Shown here one piece after another: positions 14,290-15,124 of a stretch of 15,124 nt of DNA. Source of the DNA: Bacteroidales bacterium. Its GTDB lineage: Bacteria; Bacteroidota; Bacteroidia; Bacteroidales; UBA3663. The DNA lies in NCBI GenBank assembly GCA_017632695.1, contig JAGBQS010000101.1:1-15124 (forward strand), written 5' to 3'. Both the position numbers and the translations under genes were made by a program. The notes beneath the pieces are model-generated. The model searched no databases and was not told the origin of the DNA. It saw only the letters and a program-made list of their open reading frames with translations. The number at the start of each line of letters is the position of its first letter. The first letter of the stretch is position 1.

Positions 14290-15124
14290 ATGAGAACACG
14301 GAAAAAACGGACTTTTCCACCTTTCCCTATGTATGCCAACGAGGTTCTGGCAACCAGGGACGAAGAGGTGATCAAAAACTGGATGCAGAAGCTGAACGCC
14401 CGTTCCATGCGCATCATCCGCGAGGATCCTTATCTGGAGCCTTACACCGATGCCATTATGGGCCGATACAAATACCAGTTCTGGAAAGAACACGAACTTA
14501 CCAAGGAGACCGGCAGCCTGAGCGCAATGGCTTCGGGCTACGAGTATTTCGGTCTGCATTGTGACCGCGACCACTGGTACTTCCGCGAGTGGGCTCCCAA
14601 TGCCACCCGTATTGTTCTGATCGGTACGTTCAACAACTGGCAGGAGCAGGACGAATATGCGCTGACCCGTCTGGGCGATAACGGCATCTGGGAAATCGTG
14701 CTCCCCAAGAACAAACTGCACCATCTGGATCTTTACAAGCTGAAGGTTTACTGGAACGGAGGCGAAGGCGAACGTATTCCGGCATGGGCCGATCGTACCG
14801 TGCAGGACGAGCAGACCAAGATCTTCTCGGCACATGTTTGGGCTCCCGAACACCCTTATAAGTTCCGTTATTCGCAGTTCGTACCCCAGGTAGATCCGCT
14901 CATGATCTACGAGTGCCACATCGGAATGGCTACCAATGAGGAGAAAGTCGGCACCTACGAGGAGTTCCGTGTCAACGTTCTGCCCCGTGTACGCCGTCTG
15001 GGCTACACCGCCATCCAGATCATGGCCATTCAGGAACACCCGTACTACGGATCGTTCGGCTACCATGTATCCAACTTCTTTGCCGCATCCAGCCGCTTCG
15101 GTACGCCCGATGAACTGAAGCACC
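14290..15124 (+). CDS. glgB: 1,4-alpha-glucan (glycogen) branching enzyme, 5' part
   Basis: The first 278 codons are present and the gene runs off the right edge. The enzyme transfers alpha-1,4 glucan segments to alpha-1,6 branches in glycogen. A carbohydrate-binding module 48 begins near residue 95 with W-Y-F-R-E-W-A-P-N-A and G-T-F-N-N-W. The catalytic barrel starts near residue 204 (M-I-Y-E-C-H-I-G), and Y-G-S-F-G-Y-H-V-S-N-F-F at 253-264 is the signature of the eukaryote-like GH13 subfamily 8, common in Bacteroidales. The catalytic Asp and Glu lie beyond the edge. The start is uncertain: ATG at 14290 adds a basic 13-residue head, while ATG codons at 14329 and 14383 would also leave the domains intact. 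It is 15 nt from the YhcH-family gene. Confidence 0.93.
   Translation, partial: MRTRKKRTFPPFPMYANEVLATRDEEVIKNWMQKLNARSMRIIREDPYLEPYTDAIMGRYKYQFWKEHELTKETGSLSAMASGYEYFGLHCDRDHWYFREWAPNATRIVLIGTFNNWQEQDEYALTRLGDNGIWEIVLPKNKLHHLDLYKLKVYWNGGEGERIPAWADRTVQDEQTKIFSAHVWAPEHPYKFRYSQFVPQVDPLMIYECHIGMATNEEKVGTYEEFRVNVLPRVRRLGYTAIQIMAIQEHPYYGSFGYHVSNFFAASSRFGTPDELKH

Noticed and set aside
13948..15123. A 391-codon open frame on the minus strand opposite the YhcH-family and glgB genes
   Set aside because: It is antisense to two clearly recognised proteins, spans their junction, and shows no domain; it arises from codon bias at moderate GC.

Overview
The window looks like chromosomal DNA from a gut-type Bacteroidales, probably Bacteroidaceae (Bacteroides, Phocaeicola or a relative); the genus cannot be fixed from sequence alone. 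The support is Bacteroidales-type promoters (a TAnnTTTG -7 box, in two cases with a TTTG -33 box 20 nt upstream), AT-rich leaders without clear Shine-Dalgarno sequences, coding DNA of roughly 50% GC separated by AT-rich spacers, and family content typical of the order: a DUF4861 lipoprotein, a Bacteroidales-style AddB-like nuclease, and an ECF sigma factor followed by a single-pass membrane protein. I see no phage, transposon, CRISPR, tRNA or rRNA.

Layout. 1-466 is AT-rich non-coding DNA with promoter-like boxes. A plus-strand lipoprotein with YD-like repeats (467-1390) ends inside a very long hairpin that appears to terminate transcription from both sides, followed by a heptamer array. Five minus-strand genes then form a hexuronate catabolic block, in transcription order: lacI-type regulator (5691-4660), kduI (4569-3709), an unlisted 53-residue two-helix membrane protein (3675-3514), kduD-like dehydrogenase (3482-2673) and a DUF4861 lipoprotein (2636-1485). 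KduI and KduD catalyse consecutive steps on the product of unsaturated uronides released from pectin or glycosaminoglycans (DKI to DKII to KDG). The lacI promoter carries a CG-centred palindrome at the predicted start of transcription, so autorepression is likely.

A second minus-strand unit (9048-5795) encodes a dipeptide epimerase, an MscS channel and an M18 aminopeptidase, plausibly linked to peptide or murein-peptide turnover. It diverges from a plus-strand unit that starts at 9167: an AddB-like nuclease with an iron-sulfur cysteine set, an ECF sigma factor overlapping it by 8 nt, a putative single-pass anti-sigma factor, and a secreted Spy/CpxP-like helical protein. A YhcH-family protein and the 5' part of a GH13 glycogen branching enzyme, cut by the window edge, follow in the same direction.

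The least explained parts are the small membrane protein and the DUF4861 lipoprotein in the kdu block, the sigma/membrane/CpxP-like envelope module fused by overlap to a DNA-repair gene, the octamer tandem repeat inside addB, and the 27-bp hairpin over a stop codon. Nothing here amounts to a clear new defence or mobile system.
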